Shown here in pieces: positions 10,045 to 22,334 of a DNA stretch of 64,000 nt. The notes under the pieces were generated by a model, which was not told where the DNA came from, made no database searches, and worked only from the letters and a program-made list of their open reading frames with translations. The stretch is from Cafeteria roenbergensis. Lineage: Eukaryota; Sar; Bigyra; Bicosoecida; Cafeteriaceae. Position numbers and translations under genes: made by a program. Within the stretch, counting starts at the first letter, position 1. The number at the start of each line of letters is the position of its first letter. Location: assembly GCA_008330645.1 (NCBI GenBank), contig VLTN01000002.1:248001-312000 (forward strand), read 5' to 3'.

Positions 10045-13000
10045 TCAAAAGCGAAGGCCCAGGCCACGCAGCGACACGGTGGGAATGTGGTCGTGGCTGG
10101 CCTCGGGCGCGGCCACTGACTGGGCAGCGGACGGCACCCGAGACGACAGCCTGCTCGCGTCGGACGAGTCCGGCCCCAGGCTCGCCTGCGCGCTTCCAGG
10201 GAGCCGACGCCGAGCGCTACCGGTGGCCGCAAGCCTTGCCCGCCCGTGGCCGGGGGGCCGCCCGCTGCCGCGCGCCCGAACGCTGCCGCGCGGGTCTGGC
10301 GTAGCGCTGGCCGAGACGTGCCGCGCCGGCGCCGGGGACCGCGCGGACCTGGCCGCGCCCGGCCGCCCGCCCAGCGATGCCCGCGCGTGGCCGGGGTCCA
10401 TCGTGGCGCCCATTGCACCGGCCGCAGGGCCCGAAGTAAGGTCATGGAGGCGCCCAAGCAGCTCTGCCGCCTGGTCGGCTTCGCCCTGCCACGCGGGAAG
10501 GCTGCGCTCTGGCGCGGCGAGATCGGGGCGCAGTGCCTCGTCCTGGCGGCCCTGCTGGCGCGTGGGAGAGGCATTGGTCGCGCCAAGCGCAATGTTGGCC
10601 TGGCGAAGCGCGCTTGCCGCCTCCGCGCGACGGATCGCTCGGCTGGCCTCTGCGGCGAGCTCTGCCGCCCGCTCGTCGTCCTCCGCCCCTCGGGCCTCAA
10701 AGGCTCTGACGTCAGCAATCATGGCGTCCAGCGCGGCTGCCATGCGTTCGCCGCGCGTCGCTGCAGGCGGGCACCGGCCGTTTGCGATGGCTCGCACGGC
10801 GCTGGCGACGCCAGGCTCGGCTCGCTCCGGGTCCGGCACGACAGCTCCGGCCGCCGAGCCCGCGTCGGAAGTGCCCTCGCTCGGCGAGCTGTCACCGCTG
10901 TGCCGACGGGCGCTCGCCATCCCAGGGTCGGTGGCGACGGTTTGGCCGCGCGGGTCTTCGACACGCCCGTCGAACACGGCCCAGCCATCTCCGCCGGCCT
11001 CCTCGTCACCCCAGGGCAGCTCCTCTGCGGCGGGGCTTACGGCGCCGTCCAGCCCCGTCACCCACGGCTCGGCCCCCAGCGGCTCGACGTCAACGATGTG
11101 CATGGGACCCTGCCGCTCGGCGCCGCTGTCCGAGCTCCCCCCCTCCTCCTCCTCCTCCTCCTCCGCCGCCGCCGCCGCAGCTGGCGGAGCTCGCGACTGG
11201 GTTGGGAGCCTGCCAGCGCCGGCAGCAGCGGCGGCGAGCTGCACCGCGAGGGCCTTCCTGGCGCGGCGGGCTTCCCGCCTGGCCTCGCGCTCAGCCTGCT
11301 TGCGCTTGTGCCGCTCCCGCAGAAAGTCCGTCTCAGCGGCGCAGAGGGCGGCCTGGGTCGCCGCGAGCGCCGCCTCCGCACGCCGTCGCGCCGACCGCTG
11401 TTCCGCGTCATGACACCATTTGGCTGCAGCCCGGGCCATCGAGGCGCCGACGTCCACCTCCAGACCCACCACGTCGACCACGCACGCGTCACCGAGAGTG
11501 ACCTGGACGGGCGGCGCAGCCCCAGTCCCTGTCCCGGTCCCAGCCCCAGCTCTTGGGCCAGATACACCTGCTGCTTCGGCCGCTGCTGAGGCAACGCGAC
11601 CCGGGGGGTCGAGTGAGCCGGTGCCGTCCAGCGCGGATGCGGCGCCGCGATCTTGCTGACGCGCCGTGGCAGCGAGCGCCCCGGGCGACGTGGGGTCGGG
11701 GCTGGGCTGCCCATCAGCAGTGCAGGAGAGCGAGAGCGACGCGTCACGGGCACGCGCGGGCGACGCCCGGAGCGGCCGCCGGCGGGGCGAAAAGCCGGCC
11801 CGACTGCCCGTGGACGGCGGCGAAACCGGTGACATCGGGGTCGATCCAGCGGAGGCGGCCGCGCCGGCAGCGCCGAGCACGCGCTCGGCGTTCCTAGAAG
11901 AGGACGGCGAGGACTGCGGCTCGCGAGCCGGGCGCCGGTGGCTGAGAGGGTGGCCCTGCTCGACCACCACTCGAAGCTTGCGCCGGCCGTTGAGAACGTC
12001 GACAGCGGCAGTCACGTAGGCGTCTCGCCCGGGAATCGCGGCCCAGAAGCGCAGCGGCACGAAGGGTGGTCGCGTCCTCGACCGCCGCCGGGCAGGCGCG
12101 GGCTGAATCGCCGACGGGTCCACGGGCAAAGGCCGCGGCGGGGCGGGAGGGGCGGGCGGCCGCTCGGCTGGCGGGTCCGGGAGGCCCAGGAGCGGAGCGG
12201 TGGGCCCGTCGGCGCTGAGGAGGCGGTTGGCCTGGGCAAGGCCGCCGAAGGCTGAGAGCAGCCCGGCGCTGTGGCCGGCGCTGGCTGTCGCCAAGCTTCC
12301 CAGCGCGCTTCCGGGCAGGCCGCCCCGCGCCAGGGAGCGCATCACGCCTCCCGTGGCCAGCAGCCGGGCGGCGGTGGTGGTGGGTCTGGGCCCGTGCCGC
12401 TCGCCCAGACCCGCGGGGCCGGCCGGCTCGGCAGAGAGCAGGGCGGGCACCGCAGGGCCGTCAAGGGCGCCGCCGGGTGGAGAGGCCGCTGCGCCCGCCC
12501 CCGCCAACGCACGAGCAGCTCGGGAGTGGCCCTCCGATGCCTGCTCGCCAGCACCTCCATCGTCGCTGTCGGCACCATTGAGCCCGCGAAGCACTCGCCA
12601 CGTTGGATCCAGCAGCGAGCCCCTCGAGGCTGCATCGGTCAGCTCGCGCCGGCCACCGCGCCTCCGCATGGGACCCGGCTTGATGGCGACCGCCGGGCTG
12701 GGAGCCGCCTCTGACGTGTCCTCGCTGCTGCCGTGGCCATCTTGCGACTGCGACGGAGTGCAATCGTCTGGAACGTCGACGCGGCGACGGGGCCGAGGGG
12801 CGTCCCAGCCGGTGCGCTGGGCTGCCCAGGCGCCCTCCTCGGCCTCAGCACGAACCGCCTCCTCCGCCCCCTCTGCCCTGGCGGTGGCCTCGCGCTCTGC
12901 CGCTGCAGCCAGGGCTCGCGCCGCGTCGAACCCTGCCGCAATGCTCGCCGTCGGGGCGCCAGGACCGACGTCGCTGGCCGGCCGCTTGCCGCCTGAAGAG

Positions 13001-16000
13001 GCCGCCGCCAGCGGGCGGTCAGGGGTGAGAGGCGCCTTGAAGGACTCGTCGGCGGAGCTGCGGCTGAGCTCGTCCTCGTCCGGCAAGCGTGCCAGGGCCC
13101 TCGAGGCAGCCGCAGCAGCCGCAGCCGCCCCAGACGAACGGTCCATTGCGCCCCGAGCGATGCTGCTGCCGGCAGCGCCCCCGACCATGCCTGCGGATGT
13201 CGAGGACAGCCGCATCGAGAAGGAGGAGGCCGATGCCGCGAGCAGCCCCCCGCCCGGCGGCAGCTCGCCCAGCGCCCTGCCCCGGGCCAGCCCGCCCCCG
13301 CCGACAACGGGCTCCGCAGACGCAACCGGCAGGGGCGGCAACGCGTTGCCAGCCGGCGCTGCGGCCTCGGCGGCCGGAGGCGGCGCCGCGGCGTGACGCC
13401 CAGCCTCTGCCGCTCGCCGCTCCGCGTGTGCTGCCGCAAACGGCTCGGGACCCACTCGGGCTGGCTGCTCTGCCGCAGGCCAGCTGTCCTCGATCCCGCC
13501 CCGAGCTTCCCCCCCCTGGAGAGCGCACTGCGCCGCGATGAGCGCCTCGTCCGCCGCAGCAAGCGCGTCGGCGGCATATTCGCGATCGGGGCCAGCGCGC
13601 CCTGGGTCCTCCAGGGCCTGTGCCGCGTCCCCTGCCGGGGAAAGGGGGGGGGCGGAGGGAGGCTCCGGCAGGGCCGCCAGCAGCCGGGCCCGCACCGACT
13701 CGCTGGGCTCGGGCGCGCTGGCCGGACCCGCGTCGCCGGCATGCAGTATGGCCACAAGTCGGCGCATGGCGCCGGGGGCTGCACCCGCCACGGCAGTCTC
13801 CGACGCAGTGCTGACGTCAGCGAGGCTCGGGGGGAGCTGGTCCGCCGCCGACCGGAACTCCTCTGCTTCCGCCTCGGCCTGCTCTGCCGCGGCTGCCATG
13901 CGCTCTGCCTCCTCCCTCAGGAGAGAGAGCGCGCCGGCAGCGGACGCGTCGTCGGCGAAGCTGGTGGTCGCGATGGAAGCGCGAGCCAAGCCGTGCCATT
14001 CCTCGTCCTCAGCCGCCGCCTCGCCCTCCAGCGCCCCCGCCTCGCCCTCCAGCGCCCCCGCCTCGCCCTCCAGCGCCCCCGCCTCGCCCTCCAGCGCCTC
14101 CGCGCGCGCCCGTGTGGCCAGGGCGGCGCCGCTGCGGGCCGCTCTCACGAGGGCTGCCGCAGATGCAACGGCGAGGCGATGTCGGTCCATCGGCGGCGGC
14201 GACTCTGGACCCGGCAATGGCAGTGACAGAGCTGGACGGGACGCGGGCCCAGGCAGCGGAGAGGCCGCTTCGGGCGGCGCGGGCGGCTCCAGCAGCGGCG
14301 ACGATGGCTTCTGCGCCGCCGCGGGCGTCGTCCCGGCGCGACGCTCGGGCACTGGCAGGGCGCCGAGCTGGTCGAACAGCCCGCTGTCGTCGAGCCTGCA
14401 CACTGCCGCCACGAGCCGGTGCATGGCTGGCGCAGGTCCCCGGGCGCCGACCCCGCTCGAGTCTGTGACCGCCGCCAGCCACTCGACCACTCCATCGGCG
14501 GCCCACGCCGCGCGCCGCCGGGCGGGATCCGCGCCGGCCTCCGCCTCGCAGCTGGCACCAGCCGCATCGTCGCCAACGCTTTCGCAATCGTCGTCCTCGG
14601 CAGAGCTGCCCTCGCCGCCGGCTCCCTCCACGCTGCCGGCGGAGCCGGGCGCGGGCCGCTGCGACCCCTCGCTGCGAACGGCCGCCTCTGCGGCCGCCGC
14701 TGCCGCGCAGTCGAGCGCGCAACGAGCAATGTCTCTCCAGGTGCTCAGCCTCTCGCCGGGGCTCGCTAGGGGGCAGCCGCTCGTCTCCCGAAGCACGCTG
14801 GCCAGCCAGCCAGCCGACGGCCCCCTGCTGTGGCTGCCCGCTGTGCTGCCGGTCGCCTCCTCAAAGTCTGCCTGCAGCGCGGCTCGGTCGCTCGGCAGAG
14901 CCGCCAAGACGGAGCCCCAGCCCCGACTGGCCGCGTCGGCAACTGCCCGCGCCGCCGCTACGGCGGAGGGCGGCGCCAAGGCCGATCGCAGCGCGCGGTG
15001 GAGCGTGAGCAGAGCTGCCACGGGGGCGCAGGCGGCGGCGAGGCAGCGCTCGGGGGTGCGCCCTGCCAGCGACGCCACGGCTCCGAGGGCCTGCTCCACG
15101 GTCTCAGCGGGGCCCAACTCAGCTGCGGAGCCCGTGGGAGGCGCACGTGCCTGCTCGCCAAGGCGGGCGGCAACACGGCGAGCGCAGGCTGCGAGAGCGT
15201 CTCTCGCAGCGAGGAGGCGCCAGAGAGGGGCGGAGGCGGCCCATGAGTGCAGCTGGGAGATGACGCCGGCCGGGTCGATCCCTGCCACGTGCATGTCCGG
15301 AACGCCGCTCCACTCCAGCGCAAGCTGCAGCCGGGTCGAGGCGCCGGCTGCCAGCGCGTCGCGGAGCGAGCCGCGCACCGCCCGCAGAACGGCCGCCTCA
15401 AACGGGAGCGCAACGCCGCCCCCTTGGCCAGAAATCCTGCCGCCCGAGCGCTGAATCACGTCTGCCAACGAGAGGCCGGCCCTGCGGCACACAGCGGAGA
15501 CGACAGCCAGGCTGGCCAGCGCACGGCCGGCCCAGCCTCCGCGACCGCCCGACTGCAGCGATCTGCGGGGGGCACGAGGCCCCAGCTCGCCGGCAGATGC
15601 TTTGGCCGACGGCCCTTCCCACCCGAAGGCGGCTTGCAGAGCCCTGTCAGTGGCCTGGGCGTCGGTCTCGCCGGCAGCCGCTCGAACGTCTGCCGCATCC
15701 TGCTCGGCCCAGCCGCGCGCCTGGTCCGCAAGCAGCCTGCAATCGGCTGACACTCGCGAGGCAACAGGGCAGAGCTCTGGCGCCAGCGCAAGGGCGGCCT
15801 GCAGTCCGAACCGCCGAGCCGCTTGGGGGTCCGCCGTGGCCGCAGGCTCGGCCCTGGAAGCCGCCCGCTCTGCCCGGGAGAGGAAGCGGCTCAGTGCCGA
15901 GGGGCGGTCGGCGAGGCCGGCGCCCAGGGCAGCCGGGGCGACCGCGCAGAGCAGCTCCTCCACGGGGGCGACGACGGCTGGCGAGCCTGCCCCGCTGCCG

Positions 16001-17418
16001 TCCGAGGCGGGCCGCAGGCCCACTGCGCTGACGCCCTCGAGGAGTGCCTTCGACGTCGGGCTCGAGGCCAGCGCCTCCGGGGCTACGCCGCCCCCTCCGG
16101 TGCTGCTGCTCAGGGCTCCCGCCGCGTCGAGTGCCTGCCTGGCCAGAGAGCCGGCAAGACGCGGGTTGCCAGCCGAAACTGCCCGAAGCGCCGCCCGGCC
16201 GAGACATCCCGCGACACGCTCCGCCCCGGCGATGGCGATTCCCGCCGGCAGGAGGGCTTCGCGCTCCTCGGGGCGGGCGACTGAGGTGACGAAGCTGGCT
16301 ACGGCCGCTGCAGAGGCGTCTCCCCCCCCGGCCAGCAGCTCTACCACGAGCGACGCCGTCCATGCCGCGCAGGCACCGGGGCGCAGAATCGACAGCGAGA
16401 CAGCCACCGTGGGGACCGGCTCCCCGTCGCCCGGACTCCCCATCCAAGGAGCAGGCACACTGACGTTGCCTGCCCGCCCGGCACGGCAAACGCCGCCGCA
16501 GCGGTCATCGCAGCCGTCAGCGCTGCACTGCGCCGTGGGGGCCTCGACGCCCGGTGGGAGGCGCACCCCCTGTCGCCTGCAGAAGGCCTCGAGCCCGGGC
16601 ATGCGCGGCGCGAAGGCAGCGCAGCCTAGGGCGCCAACCAGCGCGCAGGCGGACGCAGACGCCTCCCGCAGCTCTGCCCTCTGCCTCGGCTCGGCCCTGT
16701 GGGGCTTTCCAGCTGCCGCAACAATGGCCCTGGCGCGGGAGGCGGCCGATACGGCTCCGGCGATGTCGCCTGCAGCCAGCGCCGCGCACGCTGCCGCTCT
16801 CAGACCCACAGGCCCGGCCTCATCGTAAGCCGCCCGCGCCTCCCGCCAGCGCCCTGCCAAGGCGAGCCGGTGGCCCTTCCACACGTGCCCAGAACCACTG
16901 CCCCCGGCCTCGCTACCCGGCTCGGCGTTCGCTCCTGCCGCCCGACCGAGCTCTGCCAGTCTCCGCAGCTCCGCCCGCGACGCCGCTCGATCCACCGTCC
17001 TGGCGTCCAGCGCCCTTGCCCTGGCGATGGCGGCAGCTGCCCCTGCCACCGCTTTGGCGTCCTCTGGGCTGTCCGCCACGGCCGCGGCCGCCACGCGCAG
17101 CTCCTTCTCCGAAGCGAGCAGTGCGCCACCGAAGGCGGCGCCAAGCGAGGAGGCGACGCTCATCCACGCCCTCGCCAGCGCTGCCCGAATGGCTGATGTT
17201 GCTGGTCCGTCCGCAGGCCCAAGCTGGCCCAGTGAGGCTGCCTGCCACGACGCCAACAGCGCGCCCGAGCTGGCCGCCTGTCCGCGCCGGGCGAAGGCAT
17301 TCGCCGCAGCTGCAGCCGCGAGAGCAAATGCCGCGGCTGCCAGGGTCTGCGTGGCGGCGGTCGCCTGACCCAGCACGTTGGCGGCTCGAAGAGAGGCCGA
17401 CACTGCCCGCCAGGCGGG

Positions 17419-17454
<36 letters not shown>

Positions 17455-19836
17455 GATGCCACCAGCAGCGGGAGCGCGAAGCACTGTCTGGGTCGACTCC
17501 TGTCCGCGGCTGGCTGCCGAGACCGCCGAGCCCACGGCCACCGCCGCCGCGCGGCCCAGCGCAGCTGCATGCTGCCGCAGAGCGAGCAGGACACGCGCCT
17601 GCGCCCGCCGCCCCGCCTCGTGGGAGACGGCCATCGCGTCCAGCGAGGCAGGGCCGCTCGCAGCAGAGCCATCGGCCGCGTCGAACACGCCCAGCAGCCA
17701 GCAAGCGGAGCTCGTGCGGGCCTCGTCGCCCGAATCCTTCCAAAGCATGCTCGCTGCCGCGTGGGCGGCTCGGAAGCCGGCAACGGCGCGTGCCAGCGGT
17801 GCGAGCGACGCCGCGTCCATGCGCCAGGGCAGGCGCTCGAACCCGTCGGGCCCAGCATCCGCGCCAACCCCGCCAGCAGAAGGGGAAGCGAAGAGAGGGG
17901 CCGTCGCCACAGCGTTCGCCCAGCCGTGCTGGCCGCCGCCAGACTGGCAGAGCTCGCTGAGCGCCAGCGCGGGAGCCCACCCGTGCCGCGCCGCCGCAGC
18001 CAGGCCAGCCGGCAGCTGAACAGCCACCACTGCTCCAGACTCTGGCAGGGTCACAAGAGCTGCCTCGCTGCCCATGCCCGCGAGCCGGGACGCCAGCGTG
18101 TCAGGCCTGCGTGCTCCGCTGCCAAGCGCCGCCAGCGCCGACCGCTCGCGCTGCAGCCACGCCTTGCCGGCCTCTGCGGTGACCGACAGACGCGGGAGCG
18201 CGCCCGAGCGCGACCACGGCCGCTGCGGCCAGGCCACCGACCGAAGCGCCGCTGCTTTGGCCGTCACACTGGCATAGCCGTCGAGCGACGCGGCTGCTGC
18301 AGCCATTGCGGCAATCGCCCCGTCGACCGACTCCCTTGCCTCAGCGGCGACGCTCGCGACGTCGATCGACGTCGTGGCCTCCTCCCTCTCGCGCGGTTTC
18401 GCCACGGCGGTTGCCCTGTCTGCCAGGCTGCGCGCCGCGGCGACGGCCCAAGCAGCGCGCAGCTCCGACGCTTGGCCCAGTCGACGCCCGCTGAACCGCA
18501 ACGCGGCGAGCAGCGGCGGTGCCACGGCAGTCACGAGCGACACGCGCAGCGGGAGCCACACCCCTGTGACCGTCAGGAGCGCGAGCCGCAACCTCGATCC
18601 GCTGGCAGAGCTGAGCAGCACAGCCGCGGCAGCTCCCGACGGAAGCCACTTGACGGCAGCCACACCCAGGCTATCAGCAGCGGCGGCGGAAGCAGCGGCA
18701 GCAGCAGCGGCAGCAGCAGCAGCAGCGGCAGCGGCGGCAGGAATCGCATCCCCCTCCGACTCCCCTGGCAGAGCCTGCTCCGGCAGAGCCTGCTCCGGCA
18801 GAGGCGCGGCAGGGCCGAGCGCCGGCCCCAGTGCAGACACCAGGGCGGTTCGGGCCAGGCCGGCCGCCACATCCCACACGACGAGCGAGGAGGCGAGGGG
18901 GGCCCCAGGGTCGGTAGCGGGCCACACCGCAACGGCACTGCCGTGCGAGGCAACTTCGGCCCGGGGCGGCAGCGACGGGCGGCCCGGCCTGGGGAGCCAG
19001 TCCGTGGCAACGCGGACCCGGGCGGTCGCCGGGAGGCCGCGAGGCCCTGCCGTTGCGACCTGCCCGTCAGCGGCCACGTTCGCGCGCCGCAGGGTCAGGC
19101 GCAGCTCTGCCGCAGAGGCCGTCCCCGCTGCTTGCGTTGCGTCGCCAGAGGACTGGGACGCAGCTCTCCTGGGGCCGGACAAGGCCAGCGACGCGCGGAT
19201 GGCCACCACCCCATCCACGCCCGCGTCACTCACGACCGCTGCCGCGACCAGGGGCCCCTCCGGTCCGCTGTGCTCCCCCGTGTGCGGCTCCCCGAGCTCT
19301 GCTGGAAGGAACTGGGCGGAGAGCGGCGAGGGCGCGCCTTGTAAGCCCGAGCGCCGGCGCAGCAGCAGCGGGAACGGCTGCCCGGGCCACTGGAGCAGGA
19401 GGCAGCGGCCGTCCGCTCCAACTTGAAACTGCAACGGCGGCGGCAACCGCCGCCCCAGCGCCGCCGTGCGACTGTCGGCGCCCGCCCGCGCCCTGCACTG
19501 CTTCAGCACCTCCTCGCCAAGGGCCACAGTGTAAACGTCCGGCAGGCCCGGCGGCAGCACGCGCACCTCTCCCTCAGCGGTGAGCGCCGCCACGCAGCCG
19601 AGATTTGAAGCGGTGCAAACGACGCCGTTGCAGCCCTGCGCGGTGACTGCCAGCGGCACCCTTCCCTCCAGCACAGGCTCTCTGCCCGTGTCTTCCGCGG
19701 GTGCAAGTAGCAAGTCGGCAGCGTCCGCACTGGTTGCCAGGGCGCACCAACGGCCCTCGGCGTCTGGGCGCAACGCGAGAGCTTCACTCGGCAAAGCGAC
19801 GCCAGACAGGGCCTGCGCCGCCACTCGCGCCGCCAT
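10045..19836 (-). CDS. giant orphan protein, WD-like N-terminus and helical body
   Basis: 3263 residues in one uninterrupted frame, read from the first ATG (19836). A GTG 72 nt upstream is in frame but is not a likely start. Residues 1 to about 450 are beta-rich with short WD-like phrases (SLVVWDVAAG, AVKWLPSG), suggesting a beta-propeller broken by a poly-Ala run near 370. From about 450 to 1700 the protein is helix-rich and Ala-rich (for example WKGHRLALAGRWREARAAYDEAG, trimmed here to its start WKGHRLALAG), like an alpha-solenoid. Residues about 1700-2800 are disordered and Pro/Ser-rich, and include a 7-residue tandem repeat. A charged coiled coil (about 2810-2870, many Arg/Glu) and an acidic run follow. 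Propeller plus solenoid is the plan of coat, nuclear-pore and RAVE-type scaffold proteins, but no family motif is visible, so no function is assigned. Confidence 0.72.
14019..14102 (-). repeat. 21-bp in-frame minisatellite (4 copies) encoding ALEGEAG
   Basis: Four head-to-tail copies of a 21-base unit (CCTCGCCCTCCAGCGCCCCC plus G on the plus strand); the last copy differs by one base. Being a multiple of three, it adds the heptad Ala-Leu-Glu-Gly-Glu-Ala-Gly to the giant orphan protein without shifting frame. Near-identity of the copies suggests recent expansion or ongoing homogenisation. Confidence 0.9.
17421..17453. repeat. (CAG)11 trinucleotide run inside the giant orphan gene
   Basis: Eleven perfect CAG units on the plus strand. 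On the coding minus strand they are read as GCT and give a poly-alanine stretch. A second, interrupted CAG/CGG run lies at about 18676-18740 in the same gene, again read as alanine. Confidence 0.9.
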
Positions 19837-20083
19837 TGGCACTGCCGCTTGAGCTAGAGCAGCAGCACCCTCGTCCCGCCGTCCTTGCGACCGTGTGCGC
19901 GATGCCACGCCGAGGCGGTGCCCCGCGCTGGTGCCAAATCAGACCCCGAGCCTTGGCCAAATCTGGCTGCCGGGCAGAGCTTAGTTATGCGCGTGGAGTG
20001 AGTCGGGCAAACGGGCCGCCTCGTCGCGGGCCGCGGCACTTGCAGTTCCCGCTGGCAGACGCCTCCCGGCCGGAGCGAGCAAG
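19837..20083. promoter_or_regulatory. short divergent promoter region
   Basis: 247 bases between the giant orphan gene (minus) and the DHHC gene (plus). It must serve both, unless the orphan has an unseen upstream exon. No TATA box is evident. Confidence 0.45.
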
Positions 20084-22334
20084 ATGGGCAACCTTGCGTC
20101 GTCGTGGAGCGCGTCATGGGAGCGGCGAAATTCGGCGGCCCGCGCGCTGGGACCCAGAATGAACGCTTTTGACGGCCCGATTCACTGGCAGCAGATTGCC
20201 ACGTCCGGGGCATACGTGTTTGTCACAATTGTGAGCAGCCCGCGGCGGGCTGCTGGTGCCGCTGGGGAAGCAGTGCTGCCTCCCCGGCCGAGCTCGCGCG
20301 GCTCCTGCTCGGTGCGGGGCAGCGTTGCCGGGTGCGGCTGCTCTGGGCGGCCGCCGCGAACGGCCAACACGTCCCGTTGGTGCACCCCGATTTGATTTGC
20401 CGCGCAGCTCGGACTGGTGACCATCCCCCACATGTTTTCCAACTCGGAGTTGCCGGTGAGGCGCGTTTGCTGGCTGCGCGCGCTGCTGGCTCCGTGCGGC
20501 TTGCTGCTGCTCAGCTGCCCGCGGCTTGCCTCAAGCCCCTCGCCGGTCTGTCCGCAGCTGGCCCTGAGCCTCACCATCTACCTCCTTCTTGCAGCGGTCT
20601 GTGTTGCGTCGTGGCTGTACATCGAGCTCACGGACCCCAGCATGCCCGGCGGCGTTGCGTGTCCTTGCATGAAGCGGACCCAGTCGTCGCAATCAAACTG
20701 CTCGCTGTGCCGCAAGCCCGTGGTCGGCCTCGGTGAGACTGCGCCCTCTAGCTCGGCGTCCCGGCGCGCTGCGGCCCTCTGCCACGCGCGTGCAAGGGCG
20801 TGCCGGCGCTCTTCGCGGCCAAGAGCGCTGGTGCTCAGCGTTCACGGCAGTTTCCCGCTTTCCCCCAGCAACCCCCCCCCCACGCCTGCGTTTGACCTAC
20901 GCTCTCGCAAACCGCCACCGCAAGCGCCGCGCAGACCACCACTGCTACTTCCTGAACACGTGCATCGGCAAGCGGAACTACGCGCACTTCTTCGCCCTGT
21001 CGCTGTGCTCGACCCTCCAGATGGCCGCCCAGGTCGTCTTTTCGGTCCTGGGCATGACCGTGTGGATCGAGCGGGGAAACGACAACGTGCTCTACTACGT
21101 GCTCGTCGGACTGCAGGCGCTCATCGCAGCTGTGGCGGGCGGCGCGACCTGCTCGCTGCTGGGGTTCCACGTCTACCTGCTCTGGATCGGCATGGGCACA
21201 TACGACTGGATGTGGGCTAAGCAGGACAAGGCCGCCGAGAAGGTGCGCCGCGAGAACCAGGCGCGGTTCGAGGCCGAGCAGCAGGCCCGGCTGCAGCTGG
21301 AGCGGGAGCGGCAGCAGGCCCATGGGGCGGCGCCAGCGATGCCAGCCGGCAGGGTCGCAGTCACAGTGGAGTCACACCCGGTGGCGGCGGCCGCGGGGGC
21401 AGCGGCGGCGGCAGGGGTTGGCGGCGACAGCGGAGGCGGACTGTACGCCGGGTTTGAGCCAGAGACAGACGAGGAGGAGGGCGGCACCGCCGGCGGCGCA
21501 GACACTGCCAGCAGCCCTGGGGACGACTACGGAGGGGTGGACGCCGGGGAGGGTGGCGCAGGCGCCGAGAGCCAGGATGTGATCGGTATGGAGTACGCGG
21601 ACGAGGCGGGGGGCGTCTATGACGACGACGCTGCTGGGGCGTACGACGACGACGCGGCGGGGGGCGCGTTCGATGACGAGGGGCGAGAGGGTGACGGCTT
21701 CGGGGACGAGGAGGACGAGGCGGACCACGAGCGAGTGCAGCGAGTGCCCGGCGCCAGCTCTGCGGGGTCCACGGGGGCCCCAAGCGGAGACTCCGCTCCT
21801 GGCAGCCCGACGCAGGCCCCGACCGAGGAGGGTGGGGCGGAGCAGGGGGCCGAGGCCGAGGAGGCCGGCTCGCCGAGCGACGCCGGCGGCGAAGCCCACG
21901 GGCAGGAGGGCGCGGAGCAAGAGGAGGCAGAGGATGCGGCCAGCGGGGAGGCTGCTAGCGGCTCCCAGGCGGCAGGTGAACCCGCTGAGACCGAAGCGAC
22001 TGCGGAGGCGACTGGCCCAGAGGCCGCCGCAATCGCCCAGGAGGAGAGCGATGCAGATGCTGCAGACGCTGGCGATGATGCTGTCGCCGATGCTGGCGAC
22101 GACGCTGGCGACGCCGCTGTCGACGATGCTGGCGCCGACGCTGGCGACGATGCTGGGGCTCCGGGAGAAGAGGAGGGGCTCGCCGATGGCGCAGCGGATG
22201 CCGCAGCTCCGGCCGCGCCAGTCGCTGCGCCGGAGGGCGGGCCGGAGGGCGATAGCTGCGACAGCACCGGCCGCCCAGGCTCGGCTGGCGAGCTGCAGCC
22301 AGAGACTGCCACGCCCAGGCCAGGCGAGGCCTGA
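20084..22334 (+). CDS. DHHC-type protein S-palmitoyltransferase, 4 exons, degenerate Cys-rich domain, acidic tail
   Basis: Exons are 20084-20230, 20408-20455, 20558-20732 and 20935-22334, giving 589 residues; donors are gtgagc, gtgagg, gtgaga and all acceptors end cag. The last junction builds GLDHHCYFLNTCIGKRNY, the catalytic DHHC with its conserved x5-C and (N/K)xNY, which confirms that splice. Four membrane spans are seen: about 40-60, 67-85, and two after the DHHC (about 145-165 and 175-200). This is the plan of enzymes that attach palmitate to cysteines of membrane proteins, usually at the Golgi or plasma membrane. The zinc-binding part is unusual: the normal HC-x2-C-x2-C before DHHC reads NC-x2-C-x2-P, losing a His and a Cys ligand. 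From about residue 235 the tail is disordered and strongly acidic (long Glu/Ala/Gly and Asp-Ala-Gly repeats). The catalytic cysteine is kept, so activity is possible. Confidence 0.9.
22050..22160 (+). repeat. imperfect GATGCTGGCGAC-type tandem repeat in the DHHC tail
   Basis: About nine degenerate copies of a 12 to 15-base unit built on GAYGCTGGCGAYGAY, encoding Asp-Ala-Gly-Asp-Asp-like acidic repeats. The unit length stays a multiple of three, so the frame is kept. It adds strong negative charge near the C-terminus of the palmitoyltransferase. Confidence 0.75.

Noticed and set aside
19837-19908. 24-codon upstream extension of the giant orphan protein
   Set aside because: It begins with GTG. 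The ATG at 19836 is the conservative choice, although an upstream exon cannot be excluded.
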